A stretch of 55,151 nt of DNA from contig QKGM01000009.1 of NCBI GenBank assembly GCA_003250395.1, positions 83,788-138,938 on the forward strand, read 5' to 3'. Position 1 is the first letter of the stretch, and each line of letters opens with the position of its first letter. The stretch comes from Bacteroidota bacterium (GTDB taxonomy: Bacteria > Bacteroidota > Bacteroidia > Bacteroidales > TTA-H9). Below, piece by piece: positions 37,024 through 46,653 of the stretch. The notes under the pieces are model-generated. The model saw only the letters and a list, made by a program, of their open reading frames with translations. It was not told where the DNA came from and ran no database searches. The position numbers and the translations under genes were made by a program.

Positions 37024-38413
37024 TATGAAACAAGATAGTACACTTTTTGACAATCAGATACGTCAGATGCTGGATGGACATACAACTGTTCCGTCACCAG
37101 CGTTGCGTGATGCTCTGATGTCAAGGCTTACATCGACACCTCCGCGCAAAAAAGCGTGGTACCTGTACAGCAGGACATACTGGCTGGCTGCCGCAATTTT
37201 GTTGTTTCCGGTATCATTCTATCTTTTTTCCATATTCAATCCTTTTAATAATTCAGAAACAATAGAATCTGTCGGTTTGACCGATGTCAGGCCTGTTAAC
37301 AATCGTCCTTCTCAACCAGAAACAGACAGGACTCCTGAAACCAAAAATGCTATAGTAGAGAAGGAAATAAATTCTGATGGCCAGGATAAGGTAAATTCTG
37401 GAACCGAAATTAAATCATCCGACACCCCGTCACATAGTTCTACCCATAACGAGATCATTGCTCATTCAGCAAAGACAGGAACCCAAGAGCAGCCAGATGA
37501 CAGGAACAAACCAAAATGGGAGAAAGGTGTAGTTGCGACTATTGATACCCGGACAAGCGAGACAGACAAACCCTTTAACCTGTTTCTTCCTTTGCATAAA
37601 TCAGTCCTGTTTCCTTCTCAAACCAACAAGACCGTCATTAACGAAATACTAACAGTAAATAAGCCGGTCAGATCCAGAATGTTTCAGGATGATCTTCCCC
37701 AACCGACAAGTTTTTCCCGTTATGAAGGAAGTATTTCGCTCGGTGCCAGCTATACGCCTGAAATTATGTTCAATATTCTGGATGGTGACCAGAAATTCGT
37801 TCATAATGCCGCACTTGAATTACTCTTCCATTATCATAACTTCACAATAAGAACTGGCGTTGGACTTGCTTTCGCGAAAGGGACTTCAGCTCTTGGAGTA
37901 AAATATAATCTGTATAAAGGTTCATTCCAGCATCTTGATTCATTAGATTTTTACTATGATGATGAAACGGGACAGGTTGTAGGTGTATACCACCTTTCCG
38001 AAAAAAATGTCTATGATTCAGTATCTCAAAACGTAATTACTGAAATCAAAAAAAATTATACGTATCTACAGATTCCATTGCTTTTCGGGTACCGCTTCTT
38101 TGAACAGAACCGATTTGGCATATCTGTAACTGCCGGCCCGACGCTTTCAATCTTGCTTGACGAAAAAGAAACAAGTGATTACGACCCCGGTAGAAATCTT
38201 ATAATAAACACTACTACTCTAAGCCCTGATAGAATTAAAACCAATTGGCAGTTTAGTGCAGGAATTGGTTTCAGCTATCACTTAACATCGAAGCTCTATT
38301 TTGAACTGGAACCCCGAGTTAAGTACTATTTCAATTCGGTATATGAAAAAGCAGCAACCACAAAGAAGCCATGGTCACTCGAACTCCGCAGCGGTTTGCT
38401 ATATACGCTTTAA
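37016..38413 (+). CDS. Anti-sigma-like protein fused to an outer-membrane beta-barrel domain
   Basis: 465 aa from 37016, or 462 from the ATG at 37025. An AAAGGAG lies just upstream of both, and the first overlaps the sigma gene by 8 bp. Residues 1-50 are a short, charged, presumably cytoplasmic segment. A single TM helix follows at about 55-73 (YWLAAAILLFPVSFYLFSIF). Then a low-complexity Ser/Thr/Asn/Lys/Glu-rich linker runs to about 235. The last 225 residues look like an outer-membrane beta-barrel (ISLGASYTPEIMFN, alternating strands, terminal LELRSGLLYTL). Position after an ECF sigma gene suggests the N-terminus binds the sigma factor. The protein would span both membranes. Function is inferred from context and architecture. 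Confidence 0.75.
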   Translation: MSSMKQDSTLFDNQIRQMLDGHTTVPSPALRDALMSRLTSTPPRKKAWYLYSRTYWLAAAILLFPVSFYLFSIFNPFNNSETIESVGLTDVRPVNNRPSQPETDRTPETKNAIVEKEINSDGQDKVNSGTEIKSSDTPSHSSTHNEIIAHSAKTGTQEQPDDRNKPKWEKGVVATIDTRTSETDKPFNLFLPLHKSVLFPSQTNKTVINEILTVNKPVRSRMFQDDLPQPTSFSRYEGSISLGASYTPEIMFNILDGDQKFVHNAALELLFHYHNFTIRTGVGLAFAKGTSALGVKYNLYKGSFQHLDSLDFYYDDETGQVVGVYHLSEKNVYDSVSQNVITEIKKNYTYLQIPLLFGYRFFEQNRFGISVTAGPTLSILLDEKETSDYDPGRNLIINTTTLSPDRIKTNWQFSAGIGFSYHLTSKLYFELEPRVKYYFNSVYEKAATTKKPWSLELRSGLLYTL

Positions 38414-38425
38414 GATATTGATATC

Positions 38426-40414
38426 ATGATAAAGAAAATTCTGTTTTTTACTTTATTGCTGGTCAACTTGCAACTGTTCGCGACAAGCTATATAGTGCAT
38501 ATTAAAGGTAACATTTCCGATACTGCAGGTAATCCGGTACCAGGAGCTAATGTTGAGATTTCGGCAAAAACATTCTGGGGATCACTGATATATTCAAATA
38601 TAACCACAACTGACAGACTTGGAGGGTTTACTGACTCATTTATTACTGATGTTCCAGGCTTCATTAAAATTACTGCTTCCGACTCAAGTTTTGGAACAGT
38701 TGACACCTTAATGGCCTTTTCCATTATGCATCCCTCTGTTTCAGCGCAAATACAAGTTGTCAGAGGTCTTGACCCTTGCGTAGCCTCTTTCAACTGGTAT
38801 AATGACCCAGCAGTACCGGGAAAAGTAAAATTTACAAATACCTCGACAGGAAATTATACCGATATCGCCTATGATTTTGGTGATGGAACAATTGACTCGA
38901 CTGCAAATCCAATCCACATTTTCGAACCGGGAAACCATGAGGTGTGTCTTACCATTAGTAATCCAACAGGCTGTTTCGATAAACGTTGTGAAACTATTAG
39001 CATAGCTGATCCTGTTACCTGTGAGGTAACATTTACCTATAGCCAGATTGCCGGACTTGAAATCCAATTTCAAGCCACAACAACCAGTTCACTATCGACA
39101 GAATTTACCTGGTTTCTTGGAGATGGATTGCAAGCATCAGGGAAGACAATAACTCACAACTTCTCCAATCCGGGTGTTTATACAATTACAGTTAAGGCTG
39201 TTGACCTTTCAGGGTGTGAAGATACCCACACAGGCCAGATTGAGGTCTCTGAAGTTATTCAACCTTGCAAAGCTGCCTTCAGGTACATTCCTGATCCACA
39301 AAACCCCAGATTGTTTCACTTCAATGATGCTTCCACTGGCGAAATAGATACATATAGTTGGCAGTTCGGAGACGGGAATCAGTCGAACTTACCTAATACT
39401 CAAAACCTTTACCAACAAAACGGGCAGTATAACGTAATGCTTAAAGTTGGAAATCAAAGTACCGGATGTAACGATTCAATTACAACTCTTATTGATGTTG
39501 GTCTGGGTTATTATTTCAATCTGGCTGGTCAGATTTTTGCCGGAGGATTTCCAGCTGATTCTTCAGAAGTTGAAGTGTATCGAATAAATAATGGCCTCCC
39601 TGTATTTGCTGGGTCATACACTTCAGGCCCATATGGCATTTTTCATTTTTATGCCTTGACCCAAGGAATATACATTCTTAAAGCAAGCCTCAAAACAACA
39701 TCACCAGACTATGGTAAGTACCTTACGACTTATTACAGAAATGTGCCATTCTGGGAGGATGCTCAAACATTTAATCTCACGACTGATTCTACTACCCTTG
39801 ATTTTCATTTAATACCCAACCCTGCAATGCTCAATGGGCCAGGCACGATTAACGGTCATATCTATTATCAGCAAACCGGAAACATGCGATCAGATATTCC
39901 GGCTGGTTATATGCCGATTCTGCTATTTGATCAGGGACGTGAGCCAATTCATGGTGTTTATAGCCTTGAAGATGGATATTTTGAATTTTTGGATGTCCCT
40001 GCGGGGCTATGGAAGTTACAACCAGAGATTACCGGCATGTCAATTAATCCATACGAAATTCAAATAAACGAACAAAATCAAAGTCAAGATAACTTGATCG
40101 TTAAGGTTATTGAATCAGGTGTAACCTTCGGAATAGGAATTAGTGAGCCTAAACCGGAAGTTAAATCAACAATACTCTATCCTAATCCTGCCAGAGAATC
40201 CTGGAACCTCTCTATTGAATCAGATATTACGACCAATATTGATATACTGATGTACTCATCTGACAGCCGCCTGGTAGCAGAATACAACAAAACGATTATT
40301 TCAGGTTCTAATAACTTTACTTTCCTGTCAGGAGATCTAACTAAAGGTGCTTACTATGTTGTTGTACAAAGCAATAACACTATTATAAGTACTCATAAAC
40401 TTTTTCTGGAATAA
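38426..40414 (+). CDS. PKD-repeat surface protein with T9SS C-terminal sorting domain
   Basis: 662 aa. Signal peptide at about 1-19. Residues about 25-110 resemble a carboxypeptidase-regulatory-like/Ig fold (GNISDTAGNPVPGANVEI). Three PKD-like domains follow, marked by YDFGDGT (near 150), WFLGDG (near 230) and WQFGDGN (near 315). A further beta region covers about 355-560. The last roughly 75 residues (from LYPNPARESWNLSI) form a type A T9SS C-terminal domain. It should be exported through SprA and anchored or released at the surface. Third gene of the sigma/anti-sigma operon (12 bp gap), so it may be a regulated cargo. PKD and Ig folds suggest adhesion or scaffolding; no enzyme domain seen. 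Confidence 0.87.
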   Translation: MIKKILFFTLLLVNLQLFATSYIVHIKGNISDTAGNPVPGANVEISAKTFWGSLIYSNITTTDRLGGFTDSFITDVPGFIKITASDSSFGTVDTLMAFSIMHPSVSAQIQVVRGLDPCVASFNWYNDPAVPGKVKFTNTSTGNYTDIAYDFGDGTIDSTANPIHIFEPGNHEVCLTISNPTGCFDKRCETISIADPVTCEVTFTYSQIAGLEIQFQATTTSSLSTEFTWFLGDGLQASGKTITHNFSNPGVYTITVKAVDLSGCEDTHTGQIEVSEVIQPCKAAFRYIPDPQNPRLFHFNDASTGEIDTYSWQFGDGNQSNLPNTQNLYQQNGQYNVMLKVGNQSTGCNDSITTLIDVGLGYYFNLAGQIFAGGFPADSSEVEVYRINNGLPVFAGSYTSGPYGIFHFYALTQGIYILKASLKTTSPDYGKYLTTYYRNVPFWEDAQTFNLTTDSTTLDFHLIPNPAMLNGPGTINGHIYYQQTGNMRSDIPAGYMPILLFDQGREPIHGVYSLEDGYFEFLDVPAGLWKLQPEITGMSINPYEIQINEQNQSQDNLIVKVIESGVTFGIGISEPKPEVKSTILYPNPARESWNLSIESDITTNIDILMYSSDSRLVAEYNKTIISGSNNFTFLSGDLTKGAYYVVVQSNNTIISTHKLFLE

Positions 40415-40773
40415 TTTTTAAAATCTCAGGCAACCTTTCATTTTGTTGGGGTTTATAAATCAGAAAACCGATCCGGAAAGCCATCAGGCAAAATGGTTTC
40501 CCGGGGTCAGATGTCTAAACCTAACAAATTGGTATGAGAACATTGTGCAGAGCTAACCGTCATAATATTTCTCTTGGGGAGGATATGGGAAGTGCACACT
40601 TATACCAGCAATTCAGACTTCTGATTTGTGGCATTAGTAATGATGTCAGGGAAAATGAAGATAGAAAAAATCCGGGACAGACTTTAAAAAATATTTCTTC
40701 GGGAGATGCTTCTACAATGAATCCTCTTAGTATTGATAGTTGTAGAGTACAAGAGACCTATTGTCGCATAATC

Positions 40774-40867
40774 AAGGCGGAATCCATTCAGCTCCATCAC
40801 ATCAACTTCACTTTTTCCATTTCACATGCTTCTACAATTGTTTGTTGAGGATGGATCCGCCTTTTTT
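40774..40867 (+). terminator. Long-loop hairpin with T-run
   Basis: AAGGCGGAaTCCAT (40774-40787) pairs with ATGGATCCGCCTT (40851-40863) with one bulged A, enclosing a loop of about 63 nt, then six T. It resembles a terminator closing a short structured RNA. Confidence 0.4.
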
Positions 40868-41003
40868 CATATATCATTTGTCTCATCCTAAACGACTGAA
40901 AGGAAACTTTAAGATGTATCTATCCTGACATAGAACTCTGTTGCATTTTTAACCTTAGGTATTTTATTTGATCTAATCAATGATACCTATGTCTAATGAT
41001 AAT

Positions 41004-41070
41004 AACCACCGGAGTCTTTTTTTTGTTTGGAATAGTGTATTTACGGTTAACGGTGATTCCGGTGGTTTTT
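41004..41070 (+). terminator. Second long-loop hairpin with T-run
   Basis: Perfect 10-bp stem AACCACCGGA / TCCGGTGGTT (41004-41013 with 41058-41067), loop of 44 nt, followed by T5 including the last stem bases. Same design as the hairpin at 40774, with a different stem sequence. Confidence 0.4.
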
Positions 41071-41147
41071 CCTAAAGTTTATTTGTGAAGTGCATTGATT
41101 AACACTTATAAATCTTTAAATTTCGCTGTGGGATTTGGTTTACATCG

Positions 41148-41182
41148 TAGATTTGGCTGGCCATAGGGGTCAGCCAAATCTA
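41148..41182. repeat. Perfect 12-bp inverted repeat
   Basis: TAGATTTGGCTG (41148-41159) and CAGCCAAATCTA (41171-41182) with an 11-nt spacer. No T-run on either side, so more likely an RNA structure or DNA dyad than a terminator. Confidence 0.5.
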
Positions 41183-41266
41183 TTATAGCCGTTCTTTAGT
41201 TTTAGGCTATTGCTTAAATAAAAATAAACAGTTTGAATTTATTTCAATGAAGCATGTGAAATAAAT

Positions 41267-41299
41267 AGTGCGCCTTGAAAGGAGTCTCCAGGGCGCACT
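41267..41299 (-). terminator. Terminator of the AAA+ gene cluster
   Basis: Stem AGTGCGCC / GGCGCACT (41267-41274 with 41292-41299), 17-nt loop; on the minus strand it is followed by ATTTATTT. It lies about 30 bp past the stop of the AAA+ gene. Confidence 0.6.
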
Positions 41300-41330
41300 T
41301 TATCAGATGATCTACTTCTATAAAACTGGT

Positions 41331-44300
41331 TCAGGTTTTGTTTGACCTGAAGCCAATACTGTTACTAGCTCCACTTGTTGCGGTAGGCAGTTTAAGAACC
41401 TTAATAGTATCCTCTTCTGTTATAGTAACCAGGTCTGTATCGGATAAGTCTGTAAGCTGTGATATACGGTGCGATTGAACCTGTACCAATTTTTCCAGGA
41501 TATTACGAACCATTCTACCGTTTCCAAAAGTTTTGTCCCTGTTGATAAACTGGTTCTCCAAATATTTCTGTACATCTGTCTCAGCATCAGGCGTCAACGT
41601 ATAAGACCTTTTTATAGCCAGATTGCTAAAAATCTGCCAAAGCTCTGAGGGCTCATAGTCATTAAAGTAGAAAAAACGATTGAACCTACTTTTAAGCCCG
41701 GGGTTTGATTCAATAAGAGTCTGCATTTCGACCGTATAACCTGCCAGAATTACAGCAAGCTTATCACGGTCATCCTCCATCCTTTTTAGTATTGTATCAA
41801 TGGCCTCTTGCCCAAAATCATTTCCTGCACCTTGAGGTTTAAGAGTATAGGCCTCATCAATGAAAAGAACACCATGCAATGCCTTTTCCACAGCTCTTTG
41901 GGTTTTGGGAGCTGTATGTCCAACATATTCGCCAACCAGATCTGATCTACTAACTTCGACAACATGTCCCTGGCTAAGCAATCCAAGCGCCTTATAAATA
42001 CGACCAATAATTCGGGCCACCGTTGTTTTACCCGTTCCAGGTGGTCCATAAAACACAGTATGAAGTGCTGGTGGCTGAGTTGAAAGACCCTTTTCTAATC
42101 GCATCTTCTCAACTTTAATGTAATTTAGCAACATCCTGACATCGTCCTTCACTTTTTCAAGACCAACTAATGCATTTAATTCGGACATAATACTTTCGAG
42201 AGATTCTGTTACATCATCAACGAATTCGTCGTTAATAGAGTTTTCTATATCTTCTAACTTTATTGTGACTAAGATATCATCTGTAAGATCTTCTACCTCG
42301 GCAATTCTCGCAGATTGATTACGAATGATTTCCTCAAAAACATTTCTGACTTTTCTTGCGTTCCCAAATGTTTTTGACCGGCTACGATAGATATAAGCAA
42401 AATATCTCATTAGCTTTTCAGAAGCAGCTTCTTCAAGCAGATACTTTCCAGCCTCACAGGTTCGGTGAAATATCTCATACAGCTCTTCCGGAGTATAGTC
42501 GATGAATTTAAACGCCCGGGTGAAACGGGAAGTGAGACCGGGATTAGACTTAATGAACCGATCCATCTCATCAGTATATCCAGCTACTATAACAATCAAA
42601 CGATCCCTATCATCTTCCATTCTTTTAAGAAGAGTATCAACAGCCTCACGACCAAAATCTCGTGAAGAGTCCTCGGGGATGAGAGTATAGGCTTCATCGA
42701 TAAACAGTATTCCATCAAGAGCCGAATCAATCAATTTATTCGTTTTTATAGCAGTCTCACCGATAAATTCAGCAACTAGAGAACTGCGGTCTACTTCAAC
42801 CACATGACCCTTTTTAAGAATACCAAGTGATCGGTAAATTTTTCCCAAAAGCCTCGCTACAGTTGTTTTACCAGTACCCGGAGGTCCTGAGAAGACAGCA
42901 TGAAGAGACATAGGGTTTGAAGTAAGGCCACGTTCAGCACGCATCTTCTCAATTCGAATATACTTCATCAAGGCATCAATGTCAGAACGAATCTCCTTCA
43001 ACCCAACTAGATTGTCAAATTGTGACATTATCTCCTCGACTGGCAAAAGAGGTTCATCAAGCACCGACTTTGACTTATCAGGTTTTGGTTGTATTGTTTC
43101 TTCCGGACCATCCTTAAATACTTCTTTGGCACTGGCTAATCGTTGTTTATACGTTTCATTTGTTGGATCATCTTTAACAGCTTTTTTGTAATATTTGACA
43201 GCTTTTTCATGCTCGTTTTTTTGAAAAAAATAATCCCCCACAATGCAAAGTGCATAAGGCGAAATTTCTTTAAGGATATTCGCTTTAGCTTTATCGATAA
43301 TATCAGACAATTCATCGTTATGGTCTTGATCAAACAGAGATGAGATGAGATTTCCTAAAACAGTCGGATCATTTTTTTCCAGATTGTAAGCTTTTCGGTA
43401 ATACTCTAGAGCTTTCTCATTTTCATCAAGCCATGAATAGGCTGCCCCGATTCCATTAATTGCATCAGCATATTCAGGTTCAATTTTCACCGCTTTCTGA
43501 TAGTACTCTAAAGCCTTTTGATACTTTTTATCATTCATGAATTTCAACCCCTTTTCATAAAAGGCAACAGCATCTGAATCAAGGTTTAAATGGGTGGAAA
43601 CCTCCTGATCAAGCTGGTCATCTGTTTCTTCATTATCCTGAACACTTTCAGTCGAATATTCATCGGTATCTGACAAAACTCCCATTACAACAATCCATAC
43701 ATCGGCGCCAAAACTAACATGCGTTATCTCATAACCTTCCCTAATTTTCGCTTTGACCTCTAACTCAGGAAACGTCGAATTCCACATGTAATATTGGGTA
43801 TCAAAACCACAATTTTTAGACATAACAAGAACCCACTTCCCTTTTCCATATGTCAGGCTGGTAATATAATAGTCATTATCCCACCCCTTCTTAACAGCTT
43901 CAGAAGGAAAAGCAGATGAAATCTCCACATATTGATCAGAATATCCAGCGTCCTTACTCATGACTACAGCCCATCTATCAAGCCCGAATTCGGCACTGGT
44001 AATATAGTATCCCATTTTTCGATGCTTCGCGATATCGCTCTCGGGAAATTTACTATTCGTAAACCACTTCTGATCAGAATAGCCATTCCCCCCGCTCATG
44101 ACCAAGGCCCAAACATCAGGGCCGTATACAATCTGAGTAACATCCAGATCTCCTTTCCAACCTTCACTGATAGCTTCTGATGGAAACTCGGATCGAGTCC
44201 ACCAACTCTGACCGCTCATTTTACTCTTGGAATCGGTAACGAGCAACCATTGACCGTTACCATATGTTAGGTTATTAACCAGATGTCCTTTATTCCAAAT

Positions 44301-44357
44301 CTTGGAGATAGTATCATCAGGAAATTTTCCTGAGAAAAAAAATTCCTTTCCAGCCAT
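41331..44357 (-). CDS. DUF7477-like repeats, TPR and two CbxX/CfqX-type AAA+ domains
   Basis: 1008 aa, probably cytosolic (no signal or TM). Residues 1-228 hold five repeats of about 45 aa with a W...GYxITSxxYGxxxWVVVMS pattern; GYYITSAEFG and WDNDYYITSLTYG look like the DUF7477 repeats I know from plant MLK/PPK kinases. Residues 262-410 are TPRs (ALEYYQKAVKIEPEYADAI). Two AAA+ modules follow. Walker A: GPPGTGKTT at 491 and 771. Walker B: LFIDEA at 551 and 831. SRF arginine fingers: about 610 and 890. Sensor-2 stretches: GNARKVRN and GNGRMVRN. Both sites look active. Such ATPases remodel protein complexes (CbbX, EccA). It is the last gene of the cluster with the LamG and DUF6232 genes. Confidence 0.88.
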   Translation of the reverse strand: MAGKEFFFSGKFPDDTISKIWNKGHLVNNLTYGNGQWLLVTDSKSKMSGQSWWTRSEFPSEAISEGWKGDLDVTQIVYGPDVWALVMSGGNGYSDQKWFTNSKFPESDIAKHRKMGYYITSAEFGLDRWAVVMSKDAGYSDQYVEISSAFPSEAVKKGWDNDYYITSLTYGKGKWVLVMSKNCGFDTQYYMWNSTFPELEVKAKIREGYEITHVSFGADVWIVVMGVLSDTDEYSTESVQDNEETDDQLDQEVSTHLNLDSDAVAFYEKGLKFMNDKKYQKALEYYQKAVKIEPEYADAINGIGAAYSWLDENEKALEYYRKAYNLEKNDPTVLGNLISSLFDQDHNDELSDIIDKAKANILKEISPYALCIVGDYFFQKNEHEKAVKYYKKAVKDDPTNETYKQRLASAKEVFKDGPEETIQPKPDKSKSVLDEPLLPVEEIMSQFDNLVGLKEIRSDIDALMKYIRIEKMRAERGLTSNPMSLHAVFSGPPGTGKTTVARLLGKIYRSLGILKKGHVVEVDRSSLVAEFIGETAIKTNKLIDSALDGILFIDEAYTLIPEDSSRDFGREAVDTLLKRMEDDRDRLIVIVAGYTDEMDRFIKSNPGLTSRFTRAFKFIDYTPEELYEIFHRTCEAGKYLLEEAASEKLMRYFAYIYRSRSKTFGNARKVRNVFEEIIRNQSARIAEVEDLTDDILVTIKLEDIENSINDEFVDDVTESLESIMSELNALVGLEKVKDDVRMLLNYIKVEKMRLEKGLSTQPPALHTVFYGPPGTGKTTVARIIGRIYKALGLLSQGHVVEVSRSDLVGEYVGHTAPKTQRAVEKALHGVLFIDEAYTLKPQGAGNDFGQEAIDTILKRMEDDRDKLAVILAGYTVEMQTLIESNPGLKSRFNRFFYFNDYEPSELWQIFSNLAIKRSYTLTPDAETDVQKYLENQFINRDKTFGNGRMVRNILEKLVQVQSHRISQLTDLSDTDLVTITEEDTIKVLKLPTATSGASNSIGFRSNKT

Positions 44358-44407
44358 TTAATATATGTTATATAGAGGAATATCCTCCCTCCCCTTATAT
44401 TCTCTAA

Positions 44408-46042
44408 TTATCCACAATTTGGGCAACTTGCCCCATAAAAAACCCTTCCACATCTTGTACAACGATATTTATTCCCTGATCCGGCAGAGGACAACAGGAA
44501 TAACCCAAACATAACCGCCAGAACTATCAACACAAGAATAAATAAATAGAAGGTTACAATCATCATTATCAGATTCACCAGAAGCAGATAAACAACTCTA
44601 ACAGATCCCCAAACCGGCCCTGCAATTGTAAAACTTTCAAGTAAAAGAGTAATAAACATTAAAAGGACGAGCACCATTCCACACCATAGGATCCAGTGAA
44701 CTGTTGCATCATAATTACGAGGAAAAAAAGAAATCCCCTTATTAAAAAACCATTCGGCTTCCTGCTGATCCACTATGACTGAACCGAGCACTAATACTGC
44801 AATAATAGCCCCAATGTACAATGGCCATTTTCGAAAACGGTTCAAAGGAAATATTCTTGCTAAAAGAGAAGGTTTACGTTCAACAAAAGAAGCATCTACT
44901 TTTCCACCACTTGCCTCCACTGTTTTATCCTTCTTCATCTTCATGAAGAAATTATCAATCTTGTAGAAAAACTTAAAGGACAGAAATAAAAGAACCAATA
45001 ATAGTCCAACAATAATCCAAGATTTCAACTTCGTGAAGTTAAATAATTCTGTCAGGTTATTAGAAATTCTACGGGCAATTCCTGTCTCATTCTCAGATCG
45101 AGTATACTCATATAAATTATCATAGCTGACTGATCCTTTGACAGCATCCTTAAATTCAACAACAGCCCAGTCGTCACGCATTTCAATTATCCGGATAGTA
45201 TCACCGTTTGATAAAAAGTCAATTTTAGTTTTTCTCGTTTCCGGGTCATAAATATTCAACTCATCAACAACAACAATCCTTGTCCTAAGGCTATCGAGTT
45301 CTGACCTTTCTGCCAATGATTTCTCTTTCTTATAATTACCTCGAATCATGATAGGATAATCGTTGGCATTTTGATTAATCATAATTCCACTGAGTACTTC
45401 CAGCTCTGAAAGCTTAAGAATTCGCTTATAAATTCTGAAATCATCAACAGCACCTTGGAAATTACCTAAAATTGCCTTCTGCTTACTATTTTTCAAAGAA
45501 GTTCTTCCTGCATAAACACTGTTGTTCACAATCAAGCGAGCTGCCTCATTAGTCTGATCATATACAATTGCCACAAAGGACCAGCCTGCCTCTACTTTTG
45601 AACCAATAATTTCTCCTTTTCTTCCACAACCCAACCGCCAAACTAACTTACCGTCTTCTCTGGTTGTTGAAAGAGAACGATATATCTTAGGATCACCCAT
45701 CGAAAAAATATCAGAAACGTAAGAGAGTTGATCAGGCTTTACCCAAAATGTTACCGTCAGCTGAGTATACTCTGTAGGATTAAGGTCAAATGGAATAGCA
45801 AAACTACCAAAACCATTTTTCTTAGCCTCAAAATGTGTGGCTTGTCCAGTTTTGCCATTTCGATCAACTACAGACTTAACTGCATTAAAGGAGCCATGGT
45901 GTCTCCCTCCACTAACATCATTAGCATCACGTCCCAATGGATAGTCAGCAACCAGACCAATTCGAAGACTATCCGATTGGCCAATGACTAACCCAATACT
46001 TATAAAAAGCAAGAAAAAAAAGACAATTGTACTTTTCAACAT
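44408..46042 (-). CDS. LamG-domain multi-TM protein with C-terminal zinc ribbon
   Basis: 544 aa from the ATG at 46042, which yields a clean signal peptide (MLKSTIVFFFLLFISIGLVIGQ); an ATG 11 codons upstream is possible. Residues about 25-205 are a LamG/concanavalin-like lectin fold (LRIGLVADYPLGRDANDVSG; VDDFRIYKRILKLSELE). A small SH3-like segment follows at about 265-310 (GDTIRIIEMRDDWAVVEF). Next come a TM near 330-350, a cytosolic Lys-rich loop, and three to four TM helices (about 400-520). The C-terminus has a zinc ribbon CTRCG...CPNCG. Predicted topology: periplasmic lectin, membrane core, zinc ribbon at the far end. I do not recognise a named family. It begins 105 bp after the DUF6232 gene and ends 50 bp before the AAA+ gene. 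Confidence 0.75.
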   Translation of the reverse strand: MLKSTIVFFFLLFISIGLVIGQSDSLRIGLVADYPLGRDANDVSGGRHHGSFNAVKSVVDRNGKTGQATHFEAKKNGFGSFAIPFDLNPTEYTQLTVTFWVKPDQLSYVSDIFSMGDPKIYRSLSTTREDGKLVWRLGCGRKGEIIGSKVEAGWSFVAIVYDQTNEAARLIVNNSVYAGRTSLKNSKQKAILGNFQGAVDDFRIYKRILKLSELEVLSGIMINQNANDYPIMIRGNYKKEKSLAERSELDSLRTRIVVVDELNIYDPETRKTKIDFLSNGDTIRIIEMRDDWAVVEFKDAVKGSVSYDNLYEYTRSENETGIARRISNNLTELFNFTKLKSWIIVGLLLVLLFLSFKFFYKIDNFFMKMKKDKTVEASGGKVDASFVERKPSLLARIFPLNRFRKWPLYIGAIIAVLVLGSVIVDQQEAEWFFNKGISFFPRNYDATVHWILWCGMVLVLLMFITLLLESFTIAGPVWGSVRVVYLLLVNLIMMIVTFYLFILVLIVLAVMFGLFLLSSAGSGNKYRCTRCGRVFYGASCPNCG

Positions 46043-46147
46043 GGTATAACGATTTTGGTCGCCTGATGGCATCAAGCAAAGCGAAAAAAATTAAACTATC
46101 AAGCCGTTGCAGTAATATCAACGACTTGATAATTAACCAATGAACCC

Positions 46148-46510
46148 CTATCCGCGGTGGATTATTGCTTCATTCAGAGCATCAACTACACGGCCTATAA
46201 ATTCACTGTCTCTATCAGTAAGAGCATCTTCATTCCCGGAGGCAGAACTAAGAACAACCTGGTATTCGTCTTTCAGGCTCAAAAACCAACCTACTCCAGC
46301 AGCTATTAGTATTAACCCCAACCACCATTTTATGGCCAGAGCAATCAAACCAAGAACTGCAACAATTATTGGCCCTTTTTTACTTGGAGATACGGTGAAT
46401 GTACTTACAGAAGTGATACCCGATAGGGCATGAGTTTTTGCAAAAGTTACAAAACGGGCATTAGTAACCTTTATACCACGTTCATCAAGAAATACTTTTT
46501 CTTCAGCCAT
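46148..46510 (-). CDS. DUF6232-family small membrane protein
   Basis: 120 aa. N-terminal soluble part with VTNARFVTFAKTHALSGITSV, which I recall as the conserved start of DUF6232. A membrane hairpin follows at about 47-80 (IIVAVLGLIALAIKWWLGLILIAA). The C-terminal soluble part ends SEFIGRVVDALNEAIIHRG. Both soluble ends are probably cytosolic. The fold recalls PH-like membrane proteins, but that is only an impression. First gene of the putative DUF6232-LamG-AAA+ transcript. Function unknown. Confidence 0.75.
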   Translation of the reverse strand: MAEEKVFLDERGIKVTNARFVTFAKTHALSGITSVSTFTVSPSKKGPIIVAVLGLIALAIKWWLGLILIAAGVGWFLSLKDEYQVVLSSASGNEDALTDRDSEFIGRVVDALNEAIIHRG

Positions 46511-46653
46511 TTTGATTTTAGTAAATTAGTTTAACATAATATAAATATATCGCATCCGGAAATGCCGGCATTCTGATATCATGATTTTGATGATTCCTCT
46601 ATCCCGCGTTTTAATAAATAAGAAGGGATTTTACAGGTAATCTAAAAGGAGAA

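Larger units (their letters stand above)
40415..41330. other. Long intergenic region rich in inverted repeats
   Basis: 916 bp between convergent genes. A 104-codon open frame (40534-40848) has no domain character and overlaps hairpins, so it is not called. At least four perfect or near-perfect inverted repeats occur between 40774 and 41299, two with long loops and followed by T-runs. A 13-mer direct repeat ATGCTTCTACAAT occurs near 40708 and 40828. The pattern suggests one or more structured transcripts. Confidence 0.5.

Noticed and set aside
40534-40848. 104-codon open frame downstream of the PKD gene
   Set aside because: Mixed composition without family features, and it runs into a hairpin with T-run; more likely chance within a structured interval.
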